From positions 4,600,501-4,664,500 of the forward strand of contig NZ_CP165727.1 of assembly GCF_041200175.1 (NCBI RefSeq): a stretch of DNA of 64,000 nt, given 5' to 3'. Numbering within the stretch: the stretch's first letter is position 1; every line of letters starts with the position of its first letter. Shown one piece after another: positions 1 to 9,175 of the stretch. Under the pieces are notes generated by a model that did not search any database, had not been told where the DNA came from, and saw only the letters and a program-made list of their open reading frames with translations. Both the position numbers and the translations under genes were made by a program. The DNA is from Streptomyces sp. R33 (GTDB lineage Bacteria > Actinomycetota > Actinomycetes > Streptomycetales > Streptomycetaceae).

Positions 1-945
1 CTCCATGACGGCGTACGCGCGCAGCGACGCCCGCAGCCTCCCCATCGCGGCGACCGCGCTGGGCCCCGCTCCGGTGACGGAGCCGACGGCCAGCCCCAGG
101 GCGCCCTCCGGCAGCGGCAGCGCGTCGTACCAGTCGCCGCCGCCGCGCGGTCCGGTGTGGTGGCGGGCAGCGAGCTGGACGCCGGGGATCCGGGGGAGCC
201 GGCTGGGCAGCAGCTCCTCGGCGACCGTGGCCAGCCGGCTGCGGAACCGTTCCACCTCGAGCATCCGGGCCAGGTGTTCGGCGGCGTGGCGGACGTAGAG
301 CCCGGCGAGATCGCGCTGGCGGTCGCTCGGCTCGGCCTGCTCGTCGTAGAGCCAGACGGCCGCGCCGAGCCGGCCGGTGGCCTCGGCGGTGAGCGGCAGG
401 GCGTAGCTGGCGGCGTAGCCGAGCCGGGCGGCGACCTCGCGGTGGCGGGGGTCGACCGGGGTGCCGTACCCGCCCGAGCCGGGGGCGGCGTCGGGTTCGG
501 GGAGCACCTCGGAGCCGCCTTGGGCGTCGGGGAGCCCGTCGAGGATCCGGCCGTACGAGGTCGCGGTGCGCGGGACGGTCTCGATGTGCCCGAGGTCCGC
601 GCGGCCGAGGCCCAGGCCGATCGTGGCGGTCGGGCCGAGCCCGTCGGAGGGCTCCAGGACGACCAGGCCGCGGCGGGCGCCGACGAGTGCGGCTCCGGCA
701 CGCAGGAACTCCTGGAGGGAGGAGTCGAGGTCACGGGCGCGGGCGAGGCGTTCGGTGAGCTCGTGGAGGGTGGTCAGATCGGAGACCATCCCCGCCAGGC
801 GGTCCTGGATCAGCGTGCTCGGTCCGGGAACCGGTGCCGGGGCCGGTGCGGGGGCTGTTCGGGCGGGCGTGGGCGCCGCAGTCTGCGGGACCGCGGTAAC
901 TGCTGGATCGATTCCAGCCACTTTCGGCAGATGCGGGGCGCTCAT
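1..945 (-). CDS. GAF/PP2C (SpoIIE-type) serine phosphatase, C-terminus cut off
   Basis: Runs off the left edge, so only the first 315 codons are present. A low-complexity Ala/Pro N-terminus is followed by a GAF-like sensor region (about residues 45-200) and the beginning of a PP2C/SpoIIE phosphatase domain with the metal-binding motif GGDWYD near residue 271. Proteins of this design dephosphorylate anti-anti-sigma factors in Streptomyces partner-switching networks; that role here is inferred. The start ATG at 945 has GGAAAGG about 9 nt upstream. The catalytic C-terminus cannot be judged. Confidence 0.85.
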   Translation of the reverse strand, partial: MSAPHLPKVAGIDPAVTAVPQTAAPTPARTAPAPAPAPVPGPSTLIQDRLAGMVSDLTTLHELTERLARARDLDSSLQEFLRAGAALVGARRGLVVLEPSDGLGPTATIGLGLGRADLGHIETVPRTATSYGRILDGLPDAQGGSEVLPEPDAAPGSGGYGTPVDPRHREVAARLGYAASYALPLTAEATGRLGAAVWLYDEQAEPSDRQRDLAGLYVRHAAEHLARMLEVERFRSRLATVAEELLPSRLPRIPGVQLAARHHTGPRGGGDWYDALPLPEGALGLAVGSVTGAGPSAVAAMGRLRASLRAYAVME

Positions 946-1469
946 GGCGTCCGCCTTTCCACCTGGTGCGATTCGCCATATAGCATCGCAAACCCCCAGA
1001 TCGTGCTGCGCCGCCATCAATGAATCCACATCTACACGCACACGAGGATCGATGTCCAGCATTGCCCAGGTGGGAATCCTGGTGTCCGTGGGGCTGCAAC
1101 TCACTGTCCAGCCAAGGCTAGAACTTGGCCGGAAAAAGCCGGACGCGGACGGTTTTTGCGATCGACTGGTCGGGCGCCGGAGTGGCTCCGGGTACCTAAT
1201 CGGTGGTGCCCGGGGAGAGTTGGCGCAGCCCGGTGGTCGCCGGGAACCGCCCGGCACGGGCCGGCGTCCTTAGCGGCGGCAGCCGGTCTCGGCATCGGCG
1301 CGGGCCGCGTTCCGCCCCCGCCGGACGTTTCATGGACCCGTAAGAAAACTGCACGAACCGTGTGAACCTGCTCCAGGCGGACAGTGACGCGAAACGTGTA
1401 CGTGTGGTGAGACACCCGTTACATGGTGTGATGTGGCCCTCGGCGTTCAACGGAAAGGAACGAGCGCTC
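946..1469. other. Divergent intergenic region, no gene seen
   Basis: About 520 bp between the leftward phosphatase and the rightward primase-fold gene. Open frames here have no plausible start or ribosome site and look like composition artefacts. It should hold both divergent promoters, but I cannot place -10/-35 boxes with confidence. The 1220-1300 stretch is rich in GC inverted repeats. Confidence 0.5.
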
Positions 1470-2168
1470 ATGCGCGAGATCCTCGGAAGGCGTCTCCAGC
1501 GGCTCCGCAATCGCCTGAAATCCCTTCGCCCCGCCCCCGGGCAGAGCGGTGACCAGGCCCTCTTCGACGCGGCGCTCACCTGCGCCACCGCCTGGCAGTG
1601 GCCGGTGCTGCCCGGCGTCGGCCGCTCCGGCGCCGACAGCACCCGGTGCGCCTGCCCCGATCCCGACTGCGTCGTCCCCGGCGCCCACCCCTTCGACCCC
1701 GGGCTGCTGGCGGCCACCACCGACCCCCGGATGGTGGCCTGGTGGTGGACCAACCGGCCCACCGCGCCCGTGCTGCTGGCCACCGGGGGGTCCGCGCCGT
1801 GTGCCGTGAGCCTGCCGGCCGCCGCGGCCGCGCGGGCCGTCGTACGGCTGGACGCGCAGGGGATGCGGCTGGGTCCGATCGTGGCCACCCCCACCCGGTG
1901 GTCGCTCCTGGTCGCGCCGTACTCGCTGGAGCGGCTCGGCGAACTCCTGTACGCCAAGGACCACGTGCCCTCCGCGCTGCGCTTCCACGGCGAGGGCGGC
2001 TACCTGTTGCTCCCGCCCTCCCCCGCGTCCGGGGGCGGGCAGGTGCGGTGGGAGCGCGAGCAGGCCGATGCCGGGGGCCCGTGGCTGCCGGAGGTCGAGG
2101 CCGTCGTGGACGCACTGGTCGAGGCGAGCACCGGGGCCTCCGGCGGAGGCAGCCGGCTCGCGTACTGA
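1470..2168 (+). CDS. Bifunctional primase/polymerase N-terminal-domain protein (chromosomal)
   Basis: 232 aa. After a short basic leader (residues 1-25) comes a domain like the N-terminal primase-polymerase domain (AEP superfamily) found alone in many Streptomyces. It begins with an AALTCATAWQWPVLPG stretch, followed by a CACPDPDC cluster and then PRMVAWWWTNRP. Such stand-alone proteins lack the helicase part, and their cellular role is not established. I chose ATG 1470 rather than the upstream open frame because GGAAAGGAA lies 10-18 nt before it. It has no operon partner. It should not be confused with the second primase-polymerase inside the integrated element at 15748. Confidence 0.8.
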   Translation: MREILGRRLQRLRNRLKSLRPAPGQSGDQALFDAALTCATAWQWPVLPGVGRSGADSTRCACPDPDCVVPGAHPFDPGLLAATTDPRMVAWWWTNRPTAPVLLATGGSAPCAVSLPAAAAARAVVRLDAQGMRLGPIVATPTRWSLLVAPYSLERLGELLYAKDHVPSALRFHGEGGYLLLPPSPASGGGQVRWEREQADAGGPWLPEVEAVVDALVEASTGASGGGSRLAY

Positions 2169-2258
2169 TCACTCGTACGGGTGCCAGCGCGACGAGTTTC
2201 CAAGGGAATTGGGCGCGGGGATCTCCGCGTCCCTTTCCCGCATCGCTATGTTCGCCGA

Positions 2259-2867
2259 ATGAATCTCCGCTTGATCGGTATCAGCGCGGGTGTGCTGATC
2301 ATCTTGTCGCTCCCGCTGGCAGGAGCGATCGCCGGACCGGATTTCGCCGGTCAGGACGACGGAAAAGGCGGCGGGTTGCTCTCCTCGCTCGGGCTGGCCG
2401 ATCCGAAGGGCGGAACCCGTACGCCCGCGCCCGGCGCTCCGTCCGCGCAGCGGGCCGCGCCGCAGCGGGCCGCGCCGTCGCAGGCCGGGCCGCAGCAGCC
2501 GGGTCCGTCCGAGCAGCCCCGTACGGATTCCCGGTGCGGTCCCGAACTCTCCTCACCGCAGGGCGTGGAGGCGCAGACCTGCATCCTGGCGGGCGAGGGG
2601 CGGACCTGGGGCCGGAGCTACTACCGCAACACCAGCGGGCGCGCACTGGACGCCGTCCTGACGGTGATGGGGCCCGCGGGGCGCACGGTGCAGATCCGGT
2701 GCGCGGTCGGGGCGGGCGACGAGCCGGGGCTGTGCGAGACGCCGAGGGAGGACTCGGCGGGGGCGCCGGACGCCTACTCGGCCGTTGCGGAGTTTGCAGT
2801 TCCGGATGATGAAGGGCGGCTGCTGCTGCGGTCCGGGAGCAACTCACCGGCACCGGCCGACGGTTGA
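2259..2867 (+). CDS. Secreted hypothetical protein
   Basis: 202 aa starting MNLRLIGISAGVLIILSLPL, a typical signal peptide or N-terminal anchor of about 25 residues. A Pro/Ala/Gln-rich linker (roughly residues 45-90) leads to a C-terminal half with spaced cysteines (SRCGPEL, QTCILAGEG, IRCAVG, LCETP) that could form disulfides outside the cell. No family recognised. No good Shine-Dalgarno precedes ATG 2259, so the start rests on the signal peptide. Confidence 0.7.
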   Translation: MNLRLIGISAGVLIILSLPLAGAIAGPDFAGQDDGKGGGLLSSLGLADPKGGTRTPAPGAPSAQRAAPQRAAPSQAGPQQPGPSEQPRTDSRCGPELSSPQGVEAQTCILAGEGRTWGRSYYRNTSGRALDAVLTVMGPAGRTVQIRCAVGAGDEPGLCETPREDSAGAPDAYSAVAEFAVPDDEGRLLLRSGSNSPAPADG

Positions 2868-2887
2868 GCGACGGCGGAAATGGAAGG

Positions 2888-2927
2888 GCCCGGTCGCTGG
2901 CGACGGGGGATGCACCAGCGACCGGGC
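2888..2927. terminator. Bidirectional hairpin terminator
   Basis: Perfect 13-bp inverted repeat, GCCCGGTCGCTGG (2888-2900) and CCAGCGACCGGGC (2915-2927), with a 14-nt loop. It sits between two convergent genes (stops at 2867 and 3049), as expected of a shared terminator. Confidence 0.75.
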
Positions 2928-3048
2928 TACAAGAACGGTAACAAGAGATCGCCTGTTCGCAAATTCGATCTCTGATATTCAGACACCGATTTGCAGGCGA
3001 TTAGCGGGAGTTGTGACCCCAGTCACCGGTCCTGCGGGGCCTCGGCGG

Positions 3049-4023
3049 TCAGCTGAGGGTGACCTGGCGGTTGGTGAGCCCGCCGCGCGCCCGGCGCTCC
3101 TCGGCGGTCAGCGGGGCGTCCGCGGCCAGGGCCGTGGCCAGCCGCTCCGCGAACTCGGCCGCGGGCTTCTCCACGTCGTCGGCGGTCACACCGGTGGGCA
3201 GGTCCCAGACGGGGACCATCAGGCCGTGCGCCCGGAAGGAACCGACCAGTCGGGTGCCTTCGCCGAGCGAGGAGGTGCCGGCGGCGTGCAGCCGCGCGAG
3301 GGCGTCGAGCAGCTTCTCCTCGGGGTGCGGCATGACCCAGCGCAGGTGGTTCTTGTCCGGGGTCTCGCACCAGTAGGCCGCGTCCACGCCGGCCAGCTTG
3401 ACCGTCGGGATGGCGGCGGCGTTGGCGCGCTCGAGGGAGGCGGCGATCTCCGGGGAGGCGCTCTGGGCGCTCTCCGCATCCGGAATCCAGAATTCGAAGC
3501 CGCTGTGCACAACCGGCTCGAAAACGCCGTCCGTGTCCAGGAGATCCTGAAGTCGCGGCCCCTCGGCGGGAACGCGGCGAGCCGGAATCGGGGTACCCGG
3601 TTCCGCGACGAGCGCGCGCTCCAGCGTGTCGGCCATGTCCCGGGAGAGGTCCCCGGTGGTCGAGTCGTTCTGCAGGCCGAGCAGGACGGACCCGTCCTCG
3701 CGGCGCAGCGCCGGCCAGGCCATGGGCAGTACGGTCACCAGCGTGACGGAGGGGACGCCCTCGGGCAGGCCGCCCTTGAGCGTCAGCGGGATGGTCGCCG
3801 CGGGCACGAGCTCGCGCAGCGCGACCCAGTCGCACTCGCCGGGCAGGCCCTCGAAGGGGCGTGCGACGTGCTCGGTGACGGCGTGCGCGGCGGCTGCTCC
3901 GTGGCAGGCCTTGTAGCGGCGCCCGGATCCGCAGGGGCAGGGCTCGCGTGCGCCCACCACCGGGATCTCCCCGTTCTTGAGCTGCGGCTTTGCAGTCTTG
4001 GCTGCGGGGCGCTTCTTGGCCAT
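3049..4023 (-). CDS. SEC-C motif protein, DUF5926-like
   Basis: 324 aa. The N-terminus is lysine-rich (MAKKRPAAKTAKPQ) and is followed by the zinc-binding SEC-C signature PCPCGSGRRYKACHG at about residues 30-45. The remaining 280 residues match the pattern of the actinobacterial DUF5926 family, often mis-called SecA because of the shared SEC-C tail. Function is unknown. Start ATG 4023 is set by the conserved MAKK opening; the longer upstream frame reads Arg/Pro shadow sequence. Convergent with the secreted protein upstream, sharing the hairpin at 2888-2927. Confidence 0.85.
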   Translation of the reverse strand: MAKKRPAAKTAKPQLKNGEIPVVGAREPCPCGSGRRYKACHGAAAAHAVTEHVARPFEGLPGECDWVALRELVPAATIPLTLKGGLPEGVPSVTLVTVLPMAWPALRREDGSVLLGLQNDSTTGDLSRDMADTLERALVAEPGTPIPARRVPAEGPRLQDLLDTDGVFEPVVHSGFEFWIPDAESAQSASPEIAASLERANAAAIPTVKLAGVDAAYWCETPDKNHLRWVMPHPEEKLLDALARLHAAGTSSLGEGTRLVGSFRAHGLMVPVWDLPTGVTADDVEKPAAEFAERLATALAADAPLTAEERRARGGLTNRQVTLS

Positions 4024-4213
4024 CGTGGGTGTCTCCCGGTTGCGGCGGTACGGCGTTGTGTCTGGGCGCGAGCCTAGCCGTTCGTACCGCTGCAACCGGG
4101 AGGATGCGGCCGGGAGCACGGTCGGCGTGCGCTCCCGGCGGCCGCTCGTTCGGATGGCCGGTGGTGCGGGTGCTGCTGTCGGGGATCCGGATCGGGTCCG
4201 CGTCGGGATCCGG

Positions 4214-4729
4214 TCACGGATGGAGATCGTCGAAGGCGGTGCTGAAGTCGATCGCCGGGGGCGCAACGCGCGTAGCGAAATCGTCGTGCCGGGGCCCACA
4301 TGCGACGGTCACCCATACGGTGACCTCGCCTGCCGCTCCGTCCCGGACACCCCAGTCCTGGGCGAGGGCGCTGATGATGTTCAGCCCCCGGCCGCCACGC
4401 GCGGTGACCGAGGGTGTGGCCGGAACCGGGCGGGTGGGACCGCCCCCGTCCGTGACCTCGACCGTCAGCCGCCCCGCCTTGTCGATGCGCCATGCGGCGC
4501 GTATCTCCCCGTCCCCGATCTCCCCGGCACCCAGCGGCCTGCCGTGCCGGCAGGCGTTGCTGAGCAGTTCGGAAAGGATCAGTACGGCGTCGTCGACGAC
4601 CGATTCGGACACCCCGCTCATACGCAATTGCTCACGCATGCGGCGCCTCGCCTCGCCCACGCCCGCAGGACCATGGCATACGTCCATGCACGACGACGTG
4701 GGCACTTCCTGTGCCACCACCAACGCCAC
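4214..4729 (-). CDS. HATPase_c serine kinase / anti-sigma-type ATP-binding protein
   Basis: 171 aa. A small GHKL ATPase of the RsbW/SpoIIAB-like type common in Streptomyces. The N box is VLILSELLSNACRHG, the G1 box VEVTDGGGP, and the G2 region is GGRGLNIISALAQDWGV. These proteins bind or phosphorylate anti-sigma antagonists, and the target here is unknown. A GTG start at 4729 is chosen because AGGAGG lies 8 nt upstream; the longer frame to 4816 has no ribosome site. Monocistronic, 190 bp upstream of the SEC-C gene. Confidence 0.85.
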   Translation of the reverse strand: MALVVAQEVPTSSCMDVCHGPAGVGEARRRMREQLRMSGVSESVVDDAVLILSELLSNACRHGRPLGAGEIGDGEIRAAWRIDKAGRLTVEVTDGGGPTRPVPATPSVTARGGRGLNIISALAQDWGVRDGAAGEVTVWVTVACGPRHDDFATRVAPPAIDFSTAFDDLHP

Positions 4730-4901
4730 CCCCGGAACCTCCTTAGCCCCACGCCATGGTCTGGATGCCCCAATGGCCTGGACCGGAAACCGGTCAAGCG
4801 GGGCCCTCTGACGCATTCATGACCAGCGATTGCGGAGCGGATGCGCCGGAGCACACCCTGTCACGCGAGCGACGTGCGGGACGGGTGGGCAAAAGGGGAC
4901 G

Positions 4902-5699
4902 TCAGCGCCCGAGCTGTGACAGAACTTTTCGCGGCCTGTTCGTAATGATCGCTTCTACACCCAGATCAGCGCAGAGCTGAACGTCTTCCGGTTCGTTTAC
5001 GGTCCATACGTGTACGGAGTGACCCGCGGCCTGGAGCTTGCGGATGAACCCGGGATGGCTGCGCACGATGCGCATCCCCGGACCGGCGATCCGCACCCCG
5101 GCCGGCAGCCGCCCGTCGCGCATCCGGGGCGAGATGAACTGCATCAGGTACACGGTCGGGATCGTCGGCGCGGACGCCCGCACCCGGTGCAGGGAGCGCG
5201 CGGAGAAGCTCATGACGCGGACGGGGTGCGGGCCCTCGGCGGGCGGCGCGTCCAGCCCGAACCGCTTGAGGAGGAAGAGGAGGCGCTCCTCCACCTGTCC
5301 GGCCCAGCGGGTCGGGTGCTTCGTCTCGATGGCGAGCTGCACCGGCCGGTGGGCATCGGAGATCAGCTCCAGCAGCCGCTCCAGGGTGAGCACGGAGGTG
5401 CGCTCGGGGTCGGCGTCCCAGTCGGGGGCCTCCTCACGGTCCTTCCAGGAGCCGAAGTCGAGCGTGGCGAGGTCGGCCAGCTCGAGGGCGGAGACGGCGC
5501 CGCGGCCGTTGGACGTGCGGTTGACCCGGCGGTCGTGGACCAGGACCAGATGGCCGTCGGCGGTGAGCCGGACGTCGCACTCGAGGGCGTCGGCGCCGTC
5601 CTCGATGGCCTTGCGGTAGGCGGCCAGGGTGTGCTCGGGGGCATCCTCCGAGGCGCCGCGGTGGGCGACGACCTGGATGGGCGGCATTGCGTGGGTCAC
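4902..5699 (-). CDS. Glycerophosphodiester phosphodiesterase
   Basis: 265 aa. Carries the GDPD signature: VVAHRGASEDAPEHT at the N-terminus (catalytic His, metal-binding Glu), then ECDVRLTADGHLVLVHD, LAIETKHPTR and a C-terminal HVWTVNEPEDV with a GVEAIITNRP ending. It hydrolyses glycerophosphodiesters to glycerol-3-phosphate and an alcohol. No signal peptide is seen, so it is probably cytoplasmic. Start GTG 5699 (VTHAMPPIQVV) resembles homologues as I recall them; ATG 5687 is the alternative. Divergent from the HtrA-like protease. Confidence 0.9.
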   Translation of the reverse strand: MTHAMPPIQVVAHRGASEDAPEHTLAAYRKAIEDGADALECDVRLTADGHLVLVHDRRVNRTSNGRGAVSALELADLATLDFGSWKDREEAPDWDADPERTSVLTLERLLELISDAHRPVQLAIETKHPTRWAGQVEERLLFLLKRFGLDAPPAEGPHPVRVMSFSARSLHRVRASAPTIPTVYLMQFISPRMRDGRLPAGVRIAGPGMRIVRSHPGFIRKLQAAGHSVHVWTVNEPEDVQLCADLGVEAIITNRPRKVLSQLGR

Positions 5700-5923
5700 C
5701 GGGTCATGGTGCCACCGCGGGTGCGCCCGGTGTCGGGCTCCGCCCTCCGGATGCGACCGAAATGTCGGAGATAAAGGATGGGGGAGATACACAGGTCCGG
5801 CTTACAGTGCTCTGACGGGTCATGGGGAAGGCTTTTCCCAGGAACTTGTGCGGCACGTCGAACGTTCAGTCGGGCCGAACCGCCAGTTTGTCTGAAGCCG
5901 TGTGTGACGAGGAGAAGAGCGCT

Positions 5924-7495
5924 GTGAGCACCGAGAACGAGGGCACCGCGGCCCCGACGCCCCCCGCGGCCCCGTCGGCACCCCCGGTGGCCGCTCCCGC
6001 CCCCGAGACGTCTGCGCCCGCACCGGTTGCTGAGGCCCCGGCGGGCGCTCCGGGACCTGCCCCGACGGCACCTGCCCCGACGGCCGAGCAGGCCGCTGCT
6101 GCGCAGGCCCCCGCGCCGGCCGTGCCCGCCGCGGAGCCGGTGACCCAGCAGCTCCCGCCGACGCCCGCGCCGGGCGCGGAGCCGACCCAGCAGCTCCCGC
6201 CCACCCCCGCCCCGGCACCGGCCTACGCCCAGGGCCCCGCGCCGCAGGCCCCGGCCGCGCACGGCGCCGAGGGCTGGCCGCCCCCGCCGCCCAGCGTCCC
6301 GGCGTACGGCGCAGGCGGCCACGGCGGCGGAGCCTGGGGCGCGCCCCTGCCCCCCGGCGGCATGCCGCCCGCCAAGCCGAAGGGCAAGGGCGGCCTGGTG
6401 GCCGCCGTGCTCGTGGCCGCCCTCCTCGCGGGCGGTGTCGGCGGCGGCATCGGCTACTGGGCCGCCGAGCGCAACGACAACGGCTTCGGCTCGACCACGA
6501 TCACCGCGGGCAACACCCCCAAGGACCTCAAGCGGGAGGCCGGTTCCATCGCGGGCCTGGCCGCGGGCGCGCTGCCCAGCGTCGTCACCATCGAGGCCTC
6601 GGCCGGCGACGGCGAGGGCGGCACCGGCACCGGCTTCGTCTACGACCAGCAGGGCCACATCCTCACCAACAACCACGTCGTGGCCTCCGCCGCGAACGGC
6701 GGCAAGCTCTCCGCGACCTTCTCCGACGGCAAGAAGTACGAGGCCGAGGTCGTCGGCCGGGCCCAGGGCTACGACGTGGCCGTGCTCAAGCTGAAGAACC
6801 CGCCGGCCGGGCTCAAGCCGCTTCCGCTCGGAGACTCCGACAAGGTCGCGGTCGGCGACTCGACCATCGCGATCGGCGCCCCCTTCGGCCTGTCCAACAC
6901 GGTCACCACCGGCATCGTCAGCGCCAAGAACCGACCGGTGGCCTCCGGCGACGGCTCCGGCAGCAAGAGCTCGTACATGAGCGCACTCCAGACGGACGCC
7001 TCGATCAACCCCGGCAACTCCGGCGGCCCGCTGCTCGACGGGCGCGGTGCGGTCATCGGCATCAACTCCGCCATCCAGTCGGCGGGCAACGGCGGCTTCG
7101 GCGGCGGCCAGGCCGGTTCGATCGGTCTCGGCTTCGCCATCCCGATCAACCAGGCGAAGAACGTCGCCGAGTCTCTGATCAAGACGGGCAAGCCGGTCTA
7201 CCCGATCATCTCGGTCTCCGTGGACCTCCAGGCCAAGGCCGACGGCGCCAAGATCTCCGAGCAGGGCGCGCCCGCCAACGAGCTGGTCGACCCCAACGGT
7301 CCGGCCGGCAAGGCGGGCCTCAAGCCCGGCGACATCATCACCCAGTTCGGCGACAAGCCGATCGACAGCGGCCCGACCCTCATCAGTGAGATCTGGACGC
7401 ACAAGCCCGGCGACGTCGTGAAGCTGACCTACCTGCGCGACGGGAAGCCGAACACCGTCGACATCACCCTCGGCTCGCGGGTCGGAGACAAGTAA
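5924..7495 (+). CDS. HtrA/DegP-like S1C membrane serine protease with PDZ domain
   Basis: 523 aa. A long Pro/Ala-rich cytoplasmic N-terminus (residues 1-150) contains two copies of TQQLPPTPAP. One transmembrane helix follows (GGLVAAVLVAALLAGGVGGG), then an extracellular trypsin-like domain with triad His251 (TNNHVV), Asp284 (YDVAVLKL) and Ser366 (GNSGGPL), and a C-terminal PDZ domain (GPAGKAGLKPGDII). The family degrades or refolds damaged envelope proteins. Start GTG 5924 follows GAGGAGAAG at a normal distance; the longer frame to 5822 is not needed. A hairpin at 7557-7590 ends the unit. Confidence 0.92.
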   Translation: MSTENEGTAAPTPPAAPSAPPVAAPAPETSAPAPVAEAPAGAPGPAPTAPAPTAEQAAAAQAPAPAVPAAEPVTQQLPPTPAPGAEPTQQLPPTPAPAPAYAQGPAPQAPAAHGAEGWPPPPPSVPAYGAGGHGGGAWGAPLPPGGMPPAKPKGKGGLVAAVLVAALLAGGVGGGIGYWAAERNDNGFGSTTITAGNTPKDLKREAGSIAGLAAGALPSVVTIEASAGDGEGGTGTGFVYDQQGHILTNNHVVASAANGGKLSATFSDGKKYEAEVVGRAQGYDVAVLKLKNPPAGLKPLPLGDSDKVAVGDSTIAIGAPFGLSNTVTTGIVSAKNRPVASGDGSGSKSSYMSALQTDASINPGNSGGPLLDGRGAVIGINSAIQSAGNGGFGGGQAGSIGLGFAIPINQAKNVAESLIKTGKPVYPIISVSVDLQAKADGAKISEQGAPANELVDPNGPAGKAGLKPGDIITQFGDKPIDSGPTLISEIWTHKPGDVVKLTYLRDGKPNTVDITLGSRVGDK

Positions 7496-7556
7496 CCACG
7501 GCTCCACGGCCGGTCCCCCCGAACGGGGAGCGGCCGGGACCGCTGGCCTGATGGCG

Positions 7557-7590
7557 AGGGGCCGTGGGCGCGAATACGCCTACGGCCCCT
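7557..7590. terminator. Hairpin terminator after the HtrA-like protease
   Basis: 14-bp inverted repeat (7557-7570 and 7577-7590) with one mismatch and a 6-nt loop. It lies 60 bp past the protease stop and just before the LysR gene. Confidence 0.65.
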
Positions 7591-7615
7591 CCCAATGTCC
7601 GCTTATGCTTCCTAC

Positions 7616-8521
7616 GTGTTCGATTCGCGGCACATACGTACTTTCCACGAAGTGGTCACCAGCGGGTCCTACTCGGCGGCCGCGCGCGTCCTCGGGTACA
7701 CCCAGCCTGCAGTCACCCAGCAGATGAAGGCGCTCGAACGCGCCGTCGGCACCCCGCTGTTCACACGGGTCGGCCGCAAGATGCAGCTCACCGAGGCCGG
7801 GGAGTCCATGGCCCGGCACGCCGAGTCCATCCTCGGCAGTCTCTCCGCCGCAGAAGCCCAGCTCAAGGCGTACGCCCGCCTGCGCACCGGGCGGGTGCGG
7901 CTCTGCGGCTTCCCCAGCGCCAACGTCACCCTGGTCCCGGAGGCCCTGAGCGGCCTGGCCAAGGAGCATCCGGGCATCCAGGTCGAGCTTCTCGAGGGGG
8001 AGCCCCCCGAGTCGCTGCGCCGGCTGGAGCGCGGGGAGTGCGACATCACCCTCGCCTTCACCTATCCCGGGCTCCACGAGGAGATCCCGGAGGAGGTCGC
8101 CGAGGTCAGACTCATGGAGGACCAGCTGACGGTGCTGCTCCCGACCGGGCATCCGCTGGCCCGGCGGCGGGCCGTTCATCTGGCCGACCTCGCGGAGGAA
8201 CGGTGGATCGCCGGCTGTCCGCGCTGCCGGGCGAATCTGCTGCACGAGTGCGCCGAGCTGGGCTTCGTGCCCGACATCCGGTTCGCCACGGACGACAACC
8301 TGGTGGTGCAGAGCATGGTCGGGCAGGGGCTCGGCGTGGCGATGATGCCCGCACTGGTGCTGCCCTCCCTCTCCCTGAGCAAGGTGTGCGGCCGGCCGCT
8401 GCAGCCCGCCGCGCGCCGGCACATCGCCGCTCACGTCTACCGCGACCATCCGCGGATCCCGGCGACGTCCGTGGTCCTCGACGCGCTGAAGCAGGCTGCC
8501 TCGAACCGCGTCGGCTGCTGA
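7616..8521 (+). CDS. LysR-family transcriptional regulator
   Basis: 301 aa. N-terminal winged helix-turn-helix (RTFHEVVTSGSYSAAARVLGYTQPAVTQQMKALERAVGTPLF, about residues 6-50) and a periplasmic-binding-like effector domain ending in a VQSMVGQGLGVAMMPALVLP segment. It lies 100 bp upstream of the thiol dioxygenase/YeiH pair in the same direction, so control of that pair is likely; LysR genes next to yeiH are common. GTG 7616 is chosen over the in-frame ATG at 7595 because homologues begin (M/V)FDSRHIRTF. Neither has a clear ribosome site, so leaderless translation is possible. Confidence 0.88.
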   Translation: MFDSRHIRTFHEVVTSGSYSAAARVLGYTQPAVTQQMKALERAVGTPLFTRVGRKMQLTEAGESMARHAESILGSLSAAEAQLKAYARLRTGRVRLCGFPSANVTLVPEALSGLAKEHPGIQVELLEGEPPESLRRLERGECDITLAFTYPGLHEEIPEEVAEVRLMEDQLTVLLPTGHPLARRRAVHLADLAEERWIAGCPRCRANLLHECAELGFVPDIRFATDDNLVVQSMVGQGLGVAMMPALVLPSLSLSKVCGRPLQPAARRHIAAHVYRDHPRIPATSVVLDALKQAASNRVGC

Positions 8522-8620
8522 CCGCCCGGCGGATCCTCCCGTGAATCCATAAGCGCTGCTTGGGATTTCAGGTGAGAACTGTCGTTGGACGTGATGGGAC
8601 GGCTGCTCGACGCTGCTCGT

Positions 8621-9175
8621 ATGACCACCACCACGCCGGCCCGTACGACCGCGAGGATGGCCGCCCTCGTCAGTGAGATCCGTACGGTCGTGGACCGGGG
8701 GCTGGCCCCGGACCTGACCGCCTACCTCGTCGGCGAACGCGTCGCCCCGCACCTGGGCACGGCCGACCTGCTCACCCCCGAGCAGCGGGAGGGGTACCCC
8801 GACCGGTACCGGCAGCACGTGCTGCACGCGGAGCCGGACGGCAGCTTCTCGGTGGTCGCGCTGGTGTGGCTGCCCGGCCAGGAGACCGCCATCCACGACC
8901 ACGTCTCCTGGGGCGTGGCCGGGGTGCACGAGGGCGAGGAGAGCGAGCTCCGCTACCGGCTGGCCCCTGCCGCCGGAGAGTCCAGCGCCCGGCTGGTGGC
9001 GACCGAGCAGGTGGTCAACGGTCCCGGCGAGGTCTGCGGATTCGCCCCGCCCGGCGATATCCACAAGGTCCGCAACTCCTGCGGTACCAAGGCGATATCC
9101 CTTCACGTCTACGGAGCCGATGTCCTCCGCCTGGGCAGCAGCGTCCGCCGCGTCTATACGCTCCCGACCGACTGA
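8621..9175 (+). CDS. Cysteine dioxygenase-family thiol dioxygenase
   Basis: 184 aa cupin. Iron ligands of the CDO fold are visible: His92 and His94 (IHDHVSWG) and His148 (GDIHKVRN). The family oxidises cysteine or 3-mercaptopropionate to the sulfinate using O2; the sequence does not tell me which substrate. Its stop overlaps the start of the YeiH-type transporter (TGATG), so the two are coupled. Together they suggest thiol catabolism followed by export of a sulfur oxyanion. The start is placed at ATG 8621 (MTTTTPAR) by family resemblance; in-frame ATG 8594 is possible. Confidence 0.85.
   Translation: MTTTTPARTTARMAALVSEIRTVVDRGLAPDLTAYLVGERVAPHLGTADLLTPEQREGYPDRYRQHVLHAEPDGSFSVVALVWLPGQETAIHDHVSWGVAGVHEGEESELRYRLAPAAGESSARLVATEQVVNGPGEVCGFAPPGDIHKVRNSCGTKAISLHVYGADVLRLGSSVRRVYTLPTD

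Noticed and set aside
5696..7507. 603-codon open frame opposite the HtrA-like protease
   Set aside because: Mirror frame of a gene with clear catalytic triad; the sequence is repetitive Gly/Arg/Leu without motifs.
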